Source: Bacteroidales bacterium (GTDB lineage Bacteria > Bacteroidota > Bacteroidia > Bacteroidales > UBA3824). From it: 64,000 bases of DNA. The notes below the pieces were generated by a model. That model worked only from the letters and a program-made list of their open reading frames with translations, was not told the origin of the DNA and made no database searches. The DNA lies in the NCBI GenBank assembly GCA_016286055.1, contig JAEERW010000003.1:1-64000 (forward strand), written 5' to 3'. Position 1 is the stretch's first letter. Each line of letters begins with the position of its first letter. Shown here piece by piece: positions 43,501 through 52,938 of this stretch. A program made the translations under genes and the position numbers.

Positions 43501-44805
43501 ATGGAACGGACTGCATTTAAACAATTGACGGAATGGAAGAATGCTTCTGACAGCAAACCTTTGATTATCAAGGGTGCACGACAAATAGGAAAAACTTGGC
43601 TGATGCGTGAATTTGGTAAACGTTGTTTTGCCAACACTATTTATATCAATTTTGAATACGAACGTAGGTTTACAAATTTGTTTGTAGAAAACTTTGATAT
43701 TCAGAGAATTATATCTACAATAGAACTTTTTTACGGCAAAAAAATCAATCCCGCCGATACACTTATCATCTTTGATGAAATACAGGCAGTGCAAGGCGGG
43801 CTCACTTCGTTGAAATATTTTTGCGAAAATGCTCCTCAGTATGCAATTGTTGCCGCAGGTTCGCTTTTGGGAATTGCTATGCACCAAAATCAGTCGTTCC
43901 CAGTGGGCAAGGTCAATTTTTTGGATTTGCATCCGATGTCGTTTGGTGAATTTCTGTTGGCATTAGGCAAAGATTTGATGTACAACACATTGGTGCAAAA
44001 TCAATGGGATTTGTTGGAACCTTTTCACGATGAACTTATCCGTCTTGTAAAAACTTATATGGTGGTTGGCGGAATGCCCGAAGTGGTTCAGAAATGGGTT
44101 GACACTCAGGATTATTTTGCAGTGAGAGACAAACAAAACGACATTTTAAACTCGTATCACGCTGATTTTTCAAAACATATTCCTGATTTGCAAATTCCGA
44201 GGGTATCAATGGTGTGGGATTCGCTACCTGCCCAACTCTCAAAGGAAAACAAAAAGTTTATCTATGGCGTATTGCGCGAAGGAGCCCGAGCCAAAGATTT
44301 TGAATTGGCTATTATGTGGTTGATAGACTGTGGTTTAGTACTCAAATCACAACGCATCAATACGCCCAAACTTCCCCTCAAAGCGTATCAGGATATGTCG
44401 GTTTTTAAACTGTATATGGTTGATACGGGATTGTTGTGCGCTGCATCGGGATTGGGTTTCGACACAATGGTTGATGGTAACCGACTTTTTACCGAGTTTA
44501 AGGGTGCTATTACAGAACAGTTTGTAATGCAAGAACTTACAGCGATGAAATGTGAATATATTGCCTATTGGACCAACGAGCGCAGCACCAGCGAAGTAGA
44601 TTTTGTGATTCAAAAAAACGGTGCTGTAATACCTTTGGAAGTAAAAGCCGGCGAAAATCTCCAAGCCAAAAGTTTTGCCGCCTTCTGCCAAAAATACCAG
44701 CCCGAATACGCCTGCAAAATCTCCACCCTTCCATTCAACCAAACCAAAAATGTGTTTAATTATCCGCTGTATGGATTTGTGTTTGGATTGGAGAAGATGG
44801 GGTGA
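43501..44805 (+). CDS. AAA ATPase with DUF4143 C-terminal domain
   Basis: 434 residues. N-terminal AAA_14-type P-loop, LIIKGARQIGKTWLMREFG, Walker B DTLIIFDEIQAV and VAAGSLLGIAM; C-terminal DUF4143 part with FKLYMVDTGLLCAASG and STSEVDFVIQKNGAVIPLEVKAG, a PD-(D/E)XK-like core. Very common and patchily distributed in Bacteroidota and Clostridia; function unknown. The three palindromes before its promoter suggest tight control. Fic gene downstream, 114 bases away, has its own promoter. Confidence 0.87.
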   Translation: MERTAFKQLTEWKNASDSKPLIIKGARQIGKTWLMREFGKRCFANTIYINFEYERRFTNLFVENFDIQRIISTIELFYGKKINPADTLIIFDEIQAVQGGLTSLKYFCENAPQYAIVAAGSLLGIAMHQNQSFPVGKVNFLDLHPMSFGEFLLALGKDLMYNTLVQNQWDLLEPFHDELIRLVKTYMVVGGMPEVVQKWVDTQDYFAVRDKQNDILNSYHADFSKHIPDLQIPRVSMVWDSLPAQLSKENKKFIYGVLREGARAKDFELAIMWLIDCGLVLKSQRINTPKLPLKAYQDMSVFKLYMVDTGLLCAASGLGFDTMVDGNRLFTEFKGAITEQFVMQELTAMKCEYIAYWTNERSTSEVDFVIQKNGAVIPLEVKAGENLQAKSFAAFCQKYQPEYACKISTLPFNQTKNVFNYPLYGFVFGLEKMG

Positions 44806-44887
44806 TTGTTATCCATAAATCTATCTTATCTCTCCAAGAATAAGTAAAAAATCTACTCCAAATTTATCGATTATCTGCTAAAAATCT

Positions 44888-44895
44888 TATCTTTG
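44888..44895 (+). promoter_or_regulatory. -7 box of the Fic gene
   Basis: TATCTTTG, 25 bases before the ATG at 44920; it rules out the TTG at 44893 as start. Confidence 0.45.
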
Positions 44896-44919
44896 CATTC
44901 TACTATAAAAGCGCATTTT

Positions 44920-45999
44920 ATGATCAACGCACAATATACCTCTCTCGAAGAATACATCCGCCAAGGCGAACCCGACAAAAAGGCAAAGGCTTCCATTTGG
45001 CAGACGGCAATAGGTTTGCAGCAGGTTGACGGATTGAAAACCTCTGATTATCTGTTACAAACAGCGCGTCAAAATATCGAGGGGTATATAAGTGTTAAGC
45101 AGGCAAGAGATTTTATCGATGGTTATTATCAAACCGAACAATCTCGGCACGAAATCGAAAACAACGACACAGAAGAAGCCGACAAAGTATCGGCACGCAT
45201 AGCCGAACTATTATCCGAAAAGGCCTTTACATTCAGTCCTGCGCAATTAATTGCTATTCATAAGCATTTGTTTTGGGGTATTTACAAGTTTGCGGGGAAG
45301 GTTCGCGATTATAATATTTCAAAACGAGAGTGGGTACTTGATGACGAGACGGTTTTTTATGCTAGTTCGGATATGATACGCGAAACGCTCGACTATGATT
45401 TTGCGCAAGAAAAAAACTTCGATTATTCTACTGTCAACATTAACCAAGCCATCAGTCATTTAACACAATTTTGCTGCAATATTTGGCAAATACACCCATT
45501 TGGCGAGGGCAATACACGTACCACGGCTGTGTTTATGATTAAGTATTTGCATACATTGGGTTTTATGGTCAATAACAACATCTTTGCCAACAATTCTTGG
45601 TATTTCCGAAATGCCTTAGTAAGAGCCAATTATACCAATGTTGTTAAAAATATAAGTTACAACAATACTTATCTTGAACTCTTTTTTCGCAGTATGCTTT
45701 TAAATGAGCAGCACACATTTCAAAATCGTATGTTGCACATTAAGAGGAATGAACCGCCGATTATTCAAAGTGCAGTTCAAAGTGCAAATTTATCCCCAAA
45801 GTGCAAAAATTGCACTTTGGAAGAAGTGGCAGTGTTACGTCTTATTCAACAAAATCCATCCGCAACACAAAAACAGATTGCTCAACAGATAGGAAAATCA
45901 GAACGAACAATCAAATCAATCACCGTCCGTCTTAACGAACAAGGTATTATTGTCCGCAAAAACGGCAAGCGCAATGGTTATTGGGAAATTTCCGAGTAA
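44920..45999 (+). CDS. Fic-family AMP transferase with C-terminal winged helix
   Basis: 359 residues. Fic core: FTFSPAQLIAIHKHLFWGIYKFAGKVRDYNI and the active-site loop HPFGEGNTRTT (His192, Arg200), where Thr replaces the second Gly of HPFxxGNGR. An S-R-H-E-I-E-N segment near residue 79 may be the inhibitory helix, though it does not fit the S/TxxxEG/N pattern exactly. The C terminus (about 300-359) is a winged HTH: TLEEVAVLRLIQQNPSATQKQIAQQIGKSERTIKSI. Fic enzymes transfer AMP to target proteins. It could autoregulate through the HTH. Confidence 0.87.
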   Translation: MINAQYTSLEEYIRQGEPDKKAKASIWQTAIGLQQVDGLKTSDYLLQTARQNIEGYISVKQARDFIDGYYQTEQSRHEIENNDTEEADKVSARIAELLSEKAFTFSPAQLIAIHKHLFWGIYKFAGKVRDYNISKREWVLDDETVFYASSDMIRETLDYDFAQEKNFDYSTVNINQAISHLTQFCCNIWQIHPFGEGNTRTTAVFMIKYLHTLGFMVNNNIFANNSWYFRNALVRANYTNVVKNISYNNTYLELFFRSMLLNEQHTFQNRMLHIKRNEPPIIQSAVQSANLSPKCKNCTLEEVAVLRLIQQNPSATQKQIAQQIGKSERTIKSITVRLNEQGIIVRKNGKRNGYWEISE

Positions 46000-46003
46000 T
46001 TAC

Positions 46004-46303
46004 TTACATCACCTCCACCAAAAAACTCACTGGGCGGAAGCCGTCGTTGCACGAAACCATGGCTGATTTGGGATTTTTCATCCAGCCGTCGTAAAAATTT
46101 TCGGCTCCATTGGCAAGTGCCATTACAAAGGGTTGGAGCGATAGCCACGCACTTGCACACAATCCGTCGGGCTTTTCGGCATTGTATGAGATGTATACCG
46201 CGCCTTCTTCCATATCGCAAGCGTGTTCAATGGGGTTTTCGTAGCGGGCGGAAAGGTCGGCGTGATGGCATTTCCTCATTACTGTAATTTTTATCGGGAG
46301 CAT
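46004..46303 (-). CDS. TIGR04076-like small protein
   Basis: 99 residues from the ATG at 46303 (the TTG at 46330 is an alternative). IKITVMRKCHHADLSARYENP, GAVYISYNAEKPDGLCASAWLSLQPFVMALANGAENFYDGWM, and SAMVSCNDGFRPVSFLVEV correspond to the small TIGR04076 family found in anaerobes. Function unknown; several conserved cysteines (residues in KCHH, HACD, LCAS, SCND) may bind metal. Confidence 0.7.
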   Translation of the reverse strand: MLPIKITVMRKCHHADLSARYENPIEHACDMEEGAVYISYNAEKPDGLCASAWLSLQPFVMALANGAENFYDGWMKNPKSAMVSCNDGFRPVSFLVEVM

Positions 46304-46343
46304 AGTTGGTAAATTAAAATTATATGGCAAAGGTAGTAATTTC

Positions 46344-46411
46344 GTCCCAAAAAAGCGTTACGTTTGTCCCAAAAGGCATAATTCGTCCCAAAAACGGTGG
46401 CGAGTATCCCA
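46344..46411 (+). promoter_or_regulatory. Phased GTCCCAAA direct repeats upstream of the choloylglycine-hydrolase-like gene
   Basis: GTCCCAA occurs at 46344, 46366 and 46385, and a variant TATCCCAA at 46405. Spacing is 22, 19 and 20-21 bases, near two helical turns, so a regulator could contact one face. They lie between the divergent genes at 46303 and 46493. Confidence 0.5.
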
Positions 46412-46492
46412 AGGTATTGCATATAATTTTTAAAAGTATTTAGTTTGCATCAAAAATCAACCGATTTGTTAAACACTAAAAATATTACGAAA

Positions 46493-47557
46493 ATGAAAAA
46501 GGCAATAAAAATTACAAGCATTATCTTCTTAGGATTTATTCTTTTGGCAGGAATCCTCACTTGGATGTCGTTTGGCGATATGGTAAAAGGCGCAATGTCG
46601 GTTCAGAAACTCGACAGCGGACTCTATTATATGGAGTACAACGGCGACGACGGTTTCGATGAATTTTTGGCTAACGGAGGCGCAAAAAACTCAAACGAGA
46701 TACTTACTCAAATCACAAAATTCCTCTCCAAAGGGTATTACAACCTGCCCGCACAGCCCGATTCTATGAAATTTGGCTGCTCCACACTTACTGCACGCAC
46801 CCCCGACCAAAACGTCTTGATGGGCAGAAATTTCGACTACAATTCTGCCACTGCCATCATTCTTCACGCCCGTCCCAAACGCGGATATGAGTATATATCT
46901 ACCTTTAACATAGAGTTTTGCGGTTTTGGCGAGGGATGGGTTCCCGAAGGTTTTGCCAACCAGTATATGGCTCTCAGCGGATTGTTCCTTGCCCTCGACG
47001 GCGTTAACGAAAAGGGTTTTGCCATTGCCGACCTTATGGCTGGCGACGACGAGATTACCGCTCAAAACACCTCAAAACCCGACCTTACCACCACATCTGC
47101 CATTGCATACTTGCTCAAAAACGCCGCCACTGTTGACGAGGCTGTAAAACTTTTGCAAGATATTGATATGCATTCAGATATAGGCGCAGCGCACCATTAT
47201 TCTATGACCGATGCAACAGGTAAGAGCGTGGTGGTAGAATATGTTGATAATCAGATGATTGTAAACGAAACCAAAGCCGTTACCAACCATTATCTCTGTC
47301 AACAAAAACTCAACGCCGGATTGCAAGAGGGCGACAACCGTTACACCAAACTTTGCGGATTATACGATGAGGCTCAGGGAGTTATGGATACCAAACAATT
47401 TACCGACGCCGTATGCTCTGTATCGCAACTCCCTTGGGGCGATAACTTTGTTGGCGGCACTCAATGGACTATGGTTATGAACCTTACAAATCCTTCGGTA
47501 ACATACTACAACCGCAGAAATTTCGACAAGCCGTTTAGTTTTAAAATAGGGGAGTAG
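46493..47557 (+). CDS. Linear amide C-N hydrolase, choloylglycine hydrolase family
   Basis: 354 residues from the ATG at 46493. N-terminal membrane or signal segment (IKITSIIFLGFILLAGILTWM). Ntn-hydrolase core with the motif FGCSTLTARTPDQNVLMGRNFDY: the Cys in GCST is the expected nucleophile, and in this group it is not at the N terminus of the chain. Relatives split bile-salt or penicillin V amides. The N-terminal anchor means the Cys can be freed only by cleavage, or that the enzyme works without a free N terminus. Substrate unknown. Confidence 0.82.
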   Translation: MKKAIKITSIIFLGFILLAGILTWMSFGDMVKGAMSVQKLDSGLYYMEYNGDDGFDEFLANGGAKNSNEILTQITKFLSKGYYNLPAQPDSMKFGCSTLTARTPDQNVLMGRNFDYNSATAIILHARPKRGYEYISTFNIEFCGFGEGWVPEGFANQYMALSGLFLALDGVNEKGFAIADLMAGDDEITAQNTSKPDLTTTSAIAYLLKNAATVDEAVKLLQDIDMHSDIGAAHHYSMTDATGKSVVVEYVDNQMIVNETKAVTNHYLCQQKLNAGLQEGDNRYTKLCGLYDEAQGVMDTKQFTDAVCSVSQLPWGDNFVGGTQWTMVMNLTNPSVTYYNRRNFDKPFSFKIGE

Positions 47558-47611
47558 GTAATCAATTTTTTGTTACCTTTGCGGTGTAATACTAATTTAA
47601 ACATAATTGAA

Positions 47612-48121
47612 ATGAAAAAACTCTTATTTGCAATTGCGTTTATTACGCTGTTATCTTTTGGTGCAAACGCTCAGAACAATACTCCAAAACCACCTGAGTT
47701 GGAGTTTGTTATGGAACTTAAAGTAAAATGCGACCCAGCGTTTTCGTGCGGACAAACTTCGCGCGGTGAACGTGTGGTAATTCCCATTGTTGGCGGCACT
47801 TTTGAAGGTCCAAATATTAGGGGTACTGTTCTTAGTGGTGGTGCTGATTATCAGTATGTTGACCATAAAAACGCCCGCAACGAAATCGAAGCCATCTACT
47901 GCATACGCACCGACGACGGGGTTAACATCCACATCCGCAACGCCGGTCTTATCGTAACAAGCAAAGACGACAAAGGTAATCCGCAGTTTTATTTCCGCAC
48001 CTCGCCCAAATTCGATGCTCCCAACGATAGCAAATACAACTATTTGAATAACGCTATCTATCTCTGTACCACAGGTTTTGGCGAAGGTTATATTTCGCTT
48101 TTGGTGTGGAAGGTAAAATAA
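47612..48121 (+). CDS. Exported DUF3237-like protein
   Basis: 169 residues from the ATG at 47612, with signal peptide MKKLLFAIAFITLLSFGANAQ. The rest resembles DUF3237: PPELEFVMELKVKCDPA, RVVIPIVGGTFEGPNIRGTVLSGGADYQYVD, NEIEAIYCIRTDDGVNIHIRNAG and YFRTSPKFDAP. The family is a small beta-barrel of unknown function. A TACCTTTG box is at 47575-47582. Confidence 0.78.
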   Translation: MKKLLFAIAFITLLSFGANAQNNTPKPPELEFVMELKVKCDPAFSCGQTSRGERVVIPIVGGTFEGPNIRGTVLSGGADYQYVDHKNARNEIEAIYCIRTDDGVNIHIRNAGLIVTSKDDKGNPQFYFRTSPKFDAPNDSKYNYLNNAIYLCTTGFGEGYISLLVWKVK

Positions 48122-48122
48122 A

Positions 48123-48626
48123 TTACTTCACCAATCCGTAATGCAAAACATTGTGAATAATGCCGTTTTTGATAACGGCATTTTTCATAATGCCTTCTAA
48201 TATGTAGCCGTTTTTTTCTAATACTTTTGCCGAAGCAATGTTTTCTTCAAATATTTTGGCAGATATACGGCTTATATCCAATAAGTTGAATGCTAATTTA
48301 GATATTTCGCCCACCGCTTTGGTAGCAATACCTTTGTTCCAATATTCGGTAAGAATCATATAACCTATTTCGCCGTCGATTCTAAAAATATCGCCCTTAC
48401 ATTCAATAGAAATGCTGCCCACAATGGTATCGTCAGCCACAATTGCGCGAAACAATCCCGTTTTGTCTTTTTCGGCATTGCTAACCAAATTGAGCCAAAA
48501 ATCAGCATCTTCCATTGTATAAGGATTCGGCAAACGATCCGCCAAATATCTGCGGTCTACCGAGTTACATAAATTCATAAGTTGGTCTTTATCGTTGGGC
48601 GACCATGGGTGTAGTGTTGTGTGCAT
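48123..48626 (-). CDS. GNAT-family N-acetyltransferase
   Basis: 167 residues. GNAT fold of the RimJ/RimL-like group: HPWSPNDKDQLMNLCNS, IVGSISIECKGDIFRIDGEIGYMI, EYWNKGIATKAVGEISKLAFN (acetyl-CoA loop) and NIASAKVLEKNGYILEGIMKNAVIKNG. Acetylates an amino group of an unknown protein or metabolite. Confidence 0.88.
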   Translation of the reverse strand: MHTTLHPWSPNDKDQLMNLCNSVDRRYLADRLPNPYTMEDADFWLNLVSNAEKDKTGLFRAIVADDTIVGSISIECKGDIFRIDGEIGYMILTEYWNKGIATKAVGEISKLAFNLLDISRISAKIFEENIASAKVLEKNGYILEGIMKNAVIKNGIIHNVLHYGLVK

Positions 48627-48668
48627 GATTGTGTTTTTTAGTCGGGGTAAAGGTATGAAAATATCAAC

Positions 48669-48710
48669 AAAAAAACACCTTCCCCACTTATTATTTCAGT
48701 AGAGAAGGTG
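48669..48710 (-). terminator. Terminator of the carboxylesterase gene
   Basis: On the minus strand, CACCTTCTCTACTG pairs with AGTGGGGAAGGTG (48676-48710) and is followed by a run of seven T (48669-48675). Confidence 0.7.
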
Positions 48711-48736
48711 CATTTTAATAGATAATGGATAAAACC

Positions 48737-50266
48737 CTATTTAGGTGCGCCAACGCCCCATTGGCTCGGCATTGTAGACTTGATGGGATCACCCATTTCG
48801 GTGTTCTCTTTGTCTTGTGCGTCGAGTTTGAAGAGTTGGAACTTGGCGTTGTCTTTGGTGTAGGGAGCCCAAGTGCCGCCTTGTGCGCCGTTGGGGTCGC
48901 CATATTTTGCAAAGTTGGTCCAAGCGGTGAGCATTTTTTCTGAAAGATCCCAGTCGCCCTGTGTCCAAGGACGCCAGCAGTGCTGCAACGATTTGAATAC
49001 AAACCAGAGGTCAGACGAGTGGAATGCGCCTTTGAGGTAGTCCTCAGGATGGCTGCCGTCGTCGGGTAGGGGACGTGCAAATTCGTAAGCCCAAGCCTTT
49101 GCGCCTTTTTCTTCGCGGTTGAGGCAGAATGCTGCGATTCCGTCGGCCATATCGCCAAGGTCGTCTTGTGTGAAACCAATCATATAGGGAACGTCGGCGA
49201 GCGAACCGTCGATGGCAGCCTCGTCGAAACTCTTGGTGTTGCAGTAGCCGTCGGTTACAGGCATTCCGGTCATAAAGGCGTTCTTTTTGGTAACGCGGTT
49301 GTAGATAGTGCCGATGGTGTAGATTACCTCGGTAGAAGCCTTACGCATCTCTTCAAGATTGTTGTAGCCAGCCCAATCGAGCACGGTTTTGTTCTGCTGC
49401 TGAGCCTCTTCGTATGTGAGCACGGGGAACATTCTGCGCATATTGGCGTCGGCTGCGGCACCGGGAGGAGGAGCGATGGTCAAACCGCCGCCCGACATAA
49501 TTACAGCCTTGTTAAACAAACCTTTGGAGAGGGGAGAAGCGCAGATAGTTTTTACACTGCCTGCACCAGCGCTCTGTCCAAAAATCATTACGTTGTCGGG
49601 GTCGCCACCAAACTGTGCGATGTTTTTCTTAATCCATTTGAGCGATTCTATTTGGTCTAAGATACCGTAGTTGCCCGAAACTTTGTGGGGACTTTCGGCT
49701 GAGAGGTCGGGGTGAGTAAGGAATCCGAACACGCCGAGACGGTAGTTGATAGATACAAGTATAACGCCTTTTTCGGCCCAAGCCTGAGCGTCAAATTCGG
49801 GTTCTGAGCCCCAGCCTTCGCGGTATCCGCCGCCGTGAATCCACAGAGCCACAGGCAGTTTTGCGTCAACTTTGCCGGGAGCGGGAGTCCAAACGTTGAG
49901 GTAGAGGCAGTCTTCGCTGTAAGGTGCTTCTGCGCCGTAACCCCATTCTGTTGCGTATCCGCCGGGGTAGTGAACTGCCTGATAGCCAGGATGTCCAAAA
50001 AGGTTGCAGAGTTTAACGCCCTGCCACGGAACTACCGGCTGAGGTTCTTTCCAACGCAATTCGCCAATAGGAGGCGCAGCGTAGGGTATTCCACGGAATA
50101 CGAAAACATCTTTGGTTTCAGTGCCTACGCCTTGAACCTGTCCGCCCTCGATAGTGAGTACGGGACTTGTCTTGTCTTTGCAACACTGTTTTTCTTCTTG
50201 TTGCTGTTGTTGGCAGCCGGCTAATACGGTGAGTGCCAATGCCGCCGTAAATAATTGTTTTTTCAT
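48737..50266 (-). CDS. Exported type B carboxylesterase
   Basis: 509 residues. Lipoprotein signal (MKKQLFTAALALTVLAGC) followed by a Gln-rich linker. Alpha/beta hydrolase of the carboxylesterase type B family: VFRGIPYAAPPIGELRWKEPQ, EDCLYLNVWTP, WIHGGGYREG, ILDQIESLKWIKKNIAQFGGDPDN and the nucleophile elbow FGQSAGAGS. Probably anchored in the outer or inner membrane and hydrolyses an ester. It lies 36 bases after the GH3 gene in the same direction, suggesting joint plant-polymer or ester breakdown. Confidence 0.92.
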   Translation of the reverse strand: MKKQLFTAALALTVLAGCQQQQQEEKQCCKDKTSPVLTIEGGQVQGVGTETKDVFVFRGIPYAAPPIGELRWKEPQPVVPWQGVKLCNLFGHPGYQAVHYPGGYATEWGYGAEAPYSEDCLYLNVWTPAPGKVDAKLPVALWIHGGGYREGWGSEPEFDAQAWAEKGVILVSINYRLGVFGFLTHPDLSAESPHKVSGNYGILDQIESLKWIKKNIAQFGGDPDNVMIFGQSAGAGSVKTICASPLSKGLFNKAVIMSGGGLTIAPPPGAAADANMRRMFPVLTYEEAQQQNKTVLDWAGYNNLEEMRKASTEVIYTIGTIYNRVTKKNAFMTGMPVTDGYCNTKSFDEAAIDGSLADVPYMIGFTQDDLGDMADGIAAFCLNREEKGAKAWAYEFARPLPDDGSHPEDYLKGAFHSSDLWFVFKSLQHCWRPWTQGDWDLSEKMLTAWTNFAKYGDPNGAQGGTWAPYTKDNAKFQLFKLDAQDKENTEMGDPIKSTMPSQWGVGAPK

Positions 50267-50302
50267 TCTGTTAAATTATAAATGTGAGTTTTGAAAAAAG
50301 TC

Positions 50303-52921
50303 TTACAATTTTACTGTTAAATCGAGCGATTGCAAATCTTTGTCGGCAGATGATGAGCCGTAGAGAATTTTGTAGCGTCCGGGTTTAACTGAGAGTTCGT
50401 CGATTTTTTCGTTATAATACTCAAACGATTCGTCGTTGAGGGTGATGGTAGCGGTTTTGGTTTCGCCGGGATTGAGTTTTAGTTTTGCAAATCCTTTGAG
50501 CGATTTGATGGGGGCATCTTTGTAGTCGAGAGCCTTAACGTACACTTGCACAATCTCTTCGCCGGCTTTTTTGCCAGTGTTGGTAACGGGAACGGTAACT
50601 GTTACTGTGCTGCCTTTTTTCATAGATGTTTTAGAAATTGTGCCTTTGCCGTATTTGAAAGTGGTGTACGAAAGTCCGAAACCAAAGGGATAGAGAGCCT
50701 CACCGCGGAAATATTTGTAGGTGCGGTTTTCCATACTGTAATCGAGAAAGTCGGGAAGGTCGGAATTCTTAGCGTAGAATGTTACGGGGAGTTTGCCTGA
50801 TGGGTTGAAATCGCCAAAAATAACATCAGCCAGAGCCTTAGCGCCGCCCTGACCGGGATACCAAGCCTGCAAGATGGCTGCACATTGGTCTTTGATGCTT
50901 TCAAAAGCGATGCAAGAGCCTGAGCAGTTGACATATACGATAGGTTTGCCAGTTTCGCTCATTGCTTTGATGAGGCGGCGTTGAACGTTGGGAAGTTCGA
51001 TGTCGGCTTTGTCGCCACCTTCACCTTCTAATTGTGCTGAAATTCCGCCAATTACGATAATTGCGTCGGCATTTTTAACAGCGTCTTTTGTGTCAACAAA
51101 ATCGGCGTATTTTCTTTCGCAGATGTCGGCACGGAGCATTGCAAACGGACCCATACCGCGGTGGTATTCGATTTTGATGTCGTAGGTTTTGCCTTTTTCT
51201 ACGTCGAATGTCTTGTATTCGGGAGCACGGCGGAAAAATCCTCCTCTCTGTGCGCCGGGTTTAGCGTCTTCTACCACGTTGCCATTAACGGTAAAGGTGT
51301 AACCGTTGTCTGACATTATGGTGTAACTCATTTTTCCAGTGAAATCGGCTGTGTATTTGCCAGTTATGCGTACCGAAATTTTGTCGGTGGGAACGCCCTC
51401 GGCAAATCCGTATGCACCGAATGTGCTGAAATTCAATTCTTTGTAATAACCCTTTACTTTGGGTTCGCCTTCAAGGTCGTTGTTGGGATAAAACTCTACA
51501 AACACGCCCTGACCATCGTTGAAATCGCCAAGGTGATAAGTGGTGTTGTATTCGTCGGTAAGTTCGCAACCCTTTGCGTAGATGACATTTGCGTTGGGTA
51601 CAGCCTTGCGGATTCCTTCAAAAAGCGAGTGCTTGTGGTTGTCGGTGGGAGTGCCGCCGTAGTTGCCGTTAAGGAGTTCCACATCGTCGGCGTTAGGACC
51701 AACTACTGCTATGGTTTTCACCGATTTAGAAAGCGGAAGAACGCCGTTGTTTTTCAACAATACCATCGAAGCGCGTGCTGCTTGTGTGGCAAGTTGGTCA
51801 AATTCTTCGCAACTGATAACGTTTTCTTTTATAGTAGACCACGGAATCATATCGGCGGGGTCGAACATACCAAGTTCAAATCTTCCTTTGAGGGTGATTC
51901 TCAGGTGTTTGTCTAATTCAGCCTCAGAGATTAAGCCCTGTTTAAGAGCGTCTACAAGACACATAAACACCTTTCCACATTCAAGGTCGGTGCCGTTGAG
52001 TACAGCGTCAACCGATGCCGAAATCGGGTCTTTGTGGGTTTCGTGCTGTCCCTTGGTGTAGAAGTTGTTGATAGCGTCGCAGTCGGTGAGCACAATGGCA
52101 TCGTAGCCCCATTTTTTGCGGAGAATATCCTGCAAAAGACGGTCGCTTGAACAGCAAGGAACGCCTTCGTAACGGTTGTAGGCGCACATTACCTCGCGCA
52201 CGTTGCCCTCTTTTACGAGTTTTTTGAATGCGGGAAGATATGTTTCCCAAAGGTCGCGCATAGATACTTTTGCGTCGTAAGTGTGGCGCAACGGCTCAGG
52301 ACCGCTGTGTACGGCGTAGTGCTTGGCGCAAGCGTGAGTTTTGAAATATTTTTTGTCGTTGCCCTGCATACCTTTTACGGTTTCAACTCCAAGAATACCA
52401 GATAGATATGGGTCTTCGCCGCAAGTTTCCTGACCACGTCCCCAACGAGGGTCGCGGAAGATATTTACGTTGGGACACCAGAATGTAAGTTCGGGATTTC
52501 CAGGGTAATAGGTAACGCCCATTGGCACGTTGAAAATGTCGTGATTAGAGCGGTTCCAGTTGGCACGAGCCTCGTCAGATACAGCCGAGAACACATCGTA
52601 AAACATTTGAGCGTCGAATGCTGCCGCCATACCGATAGGCTGGGGGAACACTGTGTAGCCGCCCTGACGAACACCGTGGCAAGCCTCGCTCCACCAGTTG
52701 TAAGATGGAATGCCGAGACGGTCGATAGAAACGGATTTGTTCATCATCAGGCCTACTTTTTCTTCGGGAGTAAGAAGCGAAATCAGGTTTTCAACCCTCT
52801 CTTCTATGGGTTTGGATGGGTCTTGAAACGGATAGTCGTATTTTGGCTTTCCGCTCATAAAAACCAATGAAGCGGCTGTTAAACCCACAGCCAACATTGA
52901 TAACTTTAATTGTTTTTTCAT
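50303..52921 (-). CDS. Exported GH3 beta-glycosidase with PA14 domain
   Basis: 872 residues. Signal peptide (MKKQLKLSMLAVGLTAASLVFMSG). GH3 catalytic part with VEEL-like opening, WWSEACHGVRQGG, PNVNIFRDPRWGRGQETCGEDPYLSG, KHYAVHSGPEPLRH, and the nucleophile region YDAIVLTDCDAI; a PA14-like insert (about 470-610, TIMSDNGYTFTVNGNVVED) lies in the second domain and an FnIII-like domain at the C terminus (ITLNDESFEYYN). Of the xylosidase/glucosidase type; which sugar is released cannot be said. Co-directional with the esterase downstream. Confidence 0.92.
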   Translation of the reverse strand: MKKQLKLSMLAVGLTAASLVFMSGKPKYDYPFQDPSKPIEERVENLISLLTPEEKVGLMMNKSVSIDRLGIPSYNWWSEACHGVRQGGYTVFPQPIGMAAAFDAQMFYDVFSAVSDEARANWNRSNHDIFNVPMGVTYYPGNPELTFWCPNVNIFRDPRWGRGQETCGEDPYLSGILGVETVKGMQGNDKKYFKTHACAKHYAVHSGPEPLRHTYDAKVSMRDLWETYLPAFKKLVKEGNVREVMCAYNRYEGVPCCSSDRLLQDILRKKWGYDAIVLTDCDAINNFYTKGQHETHKDPISASVDAVLNGTDLECGKVFMCLVDALKQGLISEAELDKHLRITLKGRFELGMFDPADMIPWSTIKENVISCEEFDQLATQAARASMVLLKNNGVLPLSKSVKTIAVVGPNADDVELLNGNYGGTPTDNHKHSLFEGIRKAVPNANVIYAKGCELTDEYNTTYHLGDFNDGQGVFVEFYPNNDLEGEPKVKGYYKELNFSTFGAYGFAEGVPTDKISVRITGKYTADFTGKMSYTIMSDNGYTFTVNGNVVEDAKPGAQRGGFFRRAPEYKTFDVEKGKTYDIKIEYHRGMGPFAMLRADICERKYADFVDTKDAVKNADAIIVIGGISAQLEGEGGDKADIELPNVQRRLIKAMSETGKPIVYVNCSGSCIAFESIKDQCAAILQAWYPGQGGAKALADVIFGDFNPSGKLPVTFYAKNSDLPDFLDYSMENRTYKYFRGEALYPFGFGLSYTTFKYGKGTISKTSMKKGSTVTVTVPVTNTGKKAGEEIVQVYVKALDYKDAPIKSLKGFAKLKLNPGETKTATITLNDESFEYYNEKIDELSVKPGRYKILYGSSSADKDLQSLDLTVKL

Positions 52922-52938
52922 TCTGTTGTGTTTTTTAT

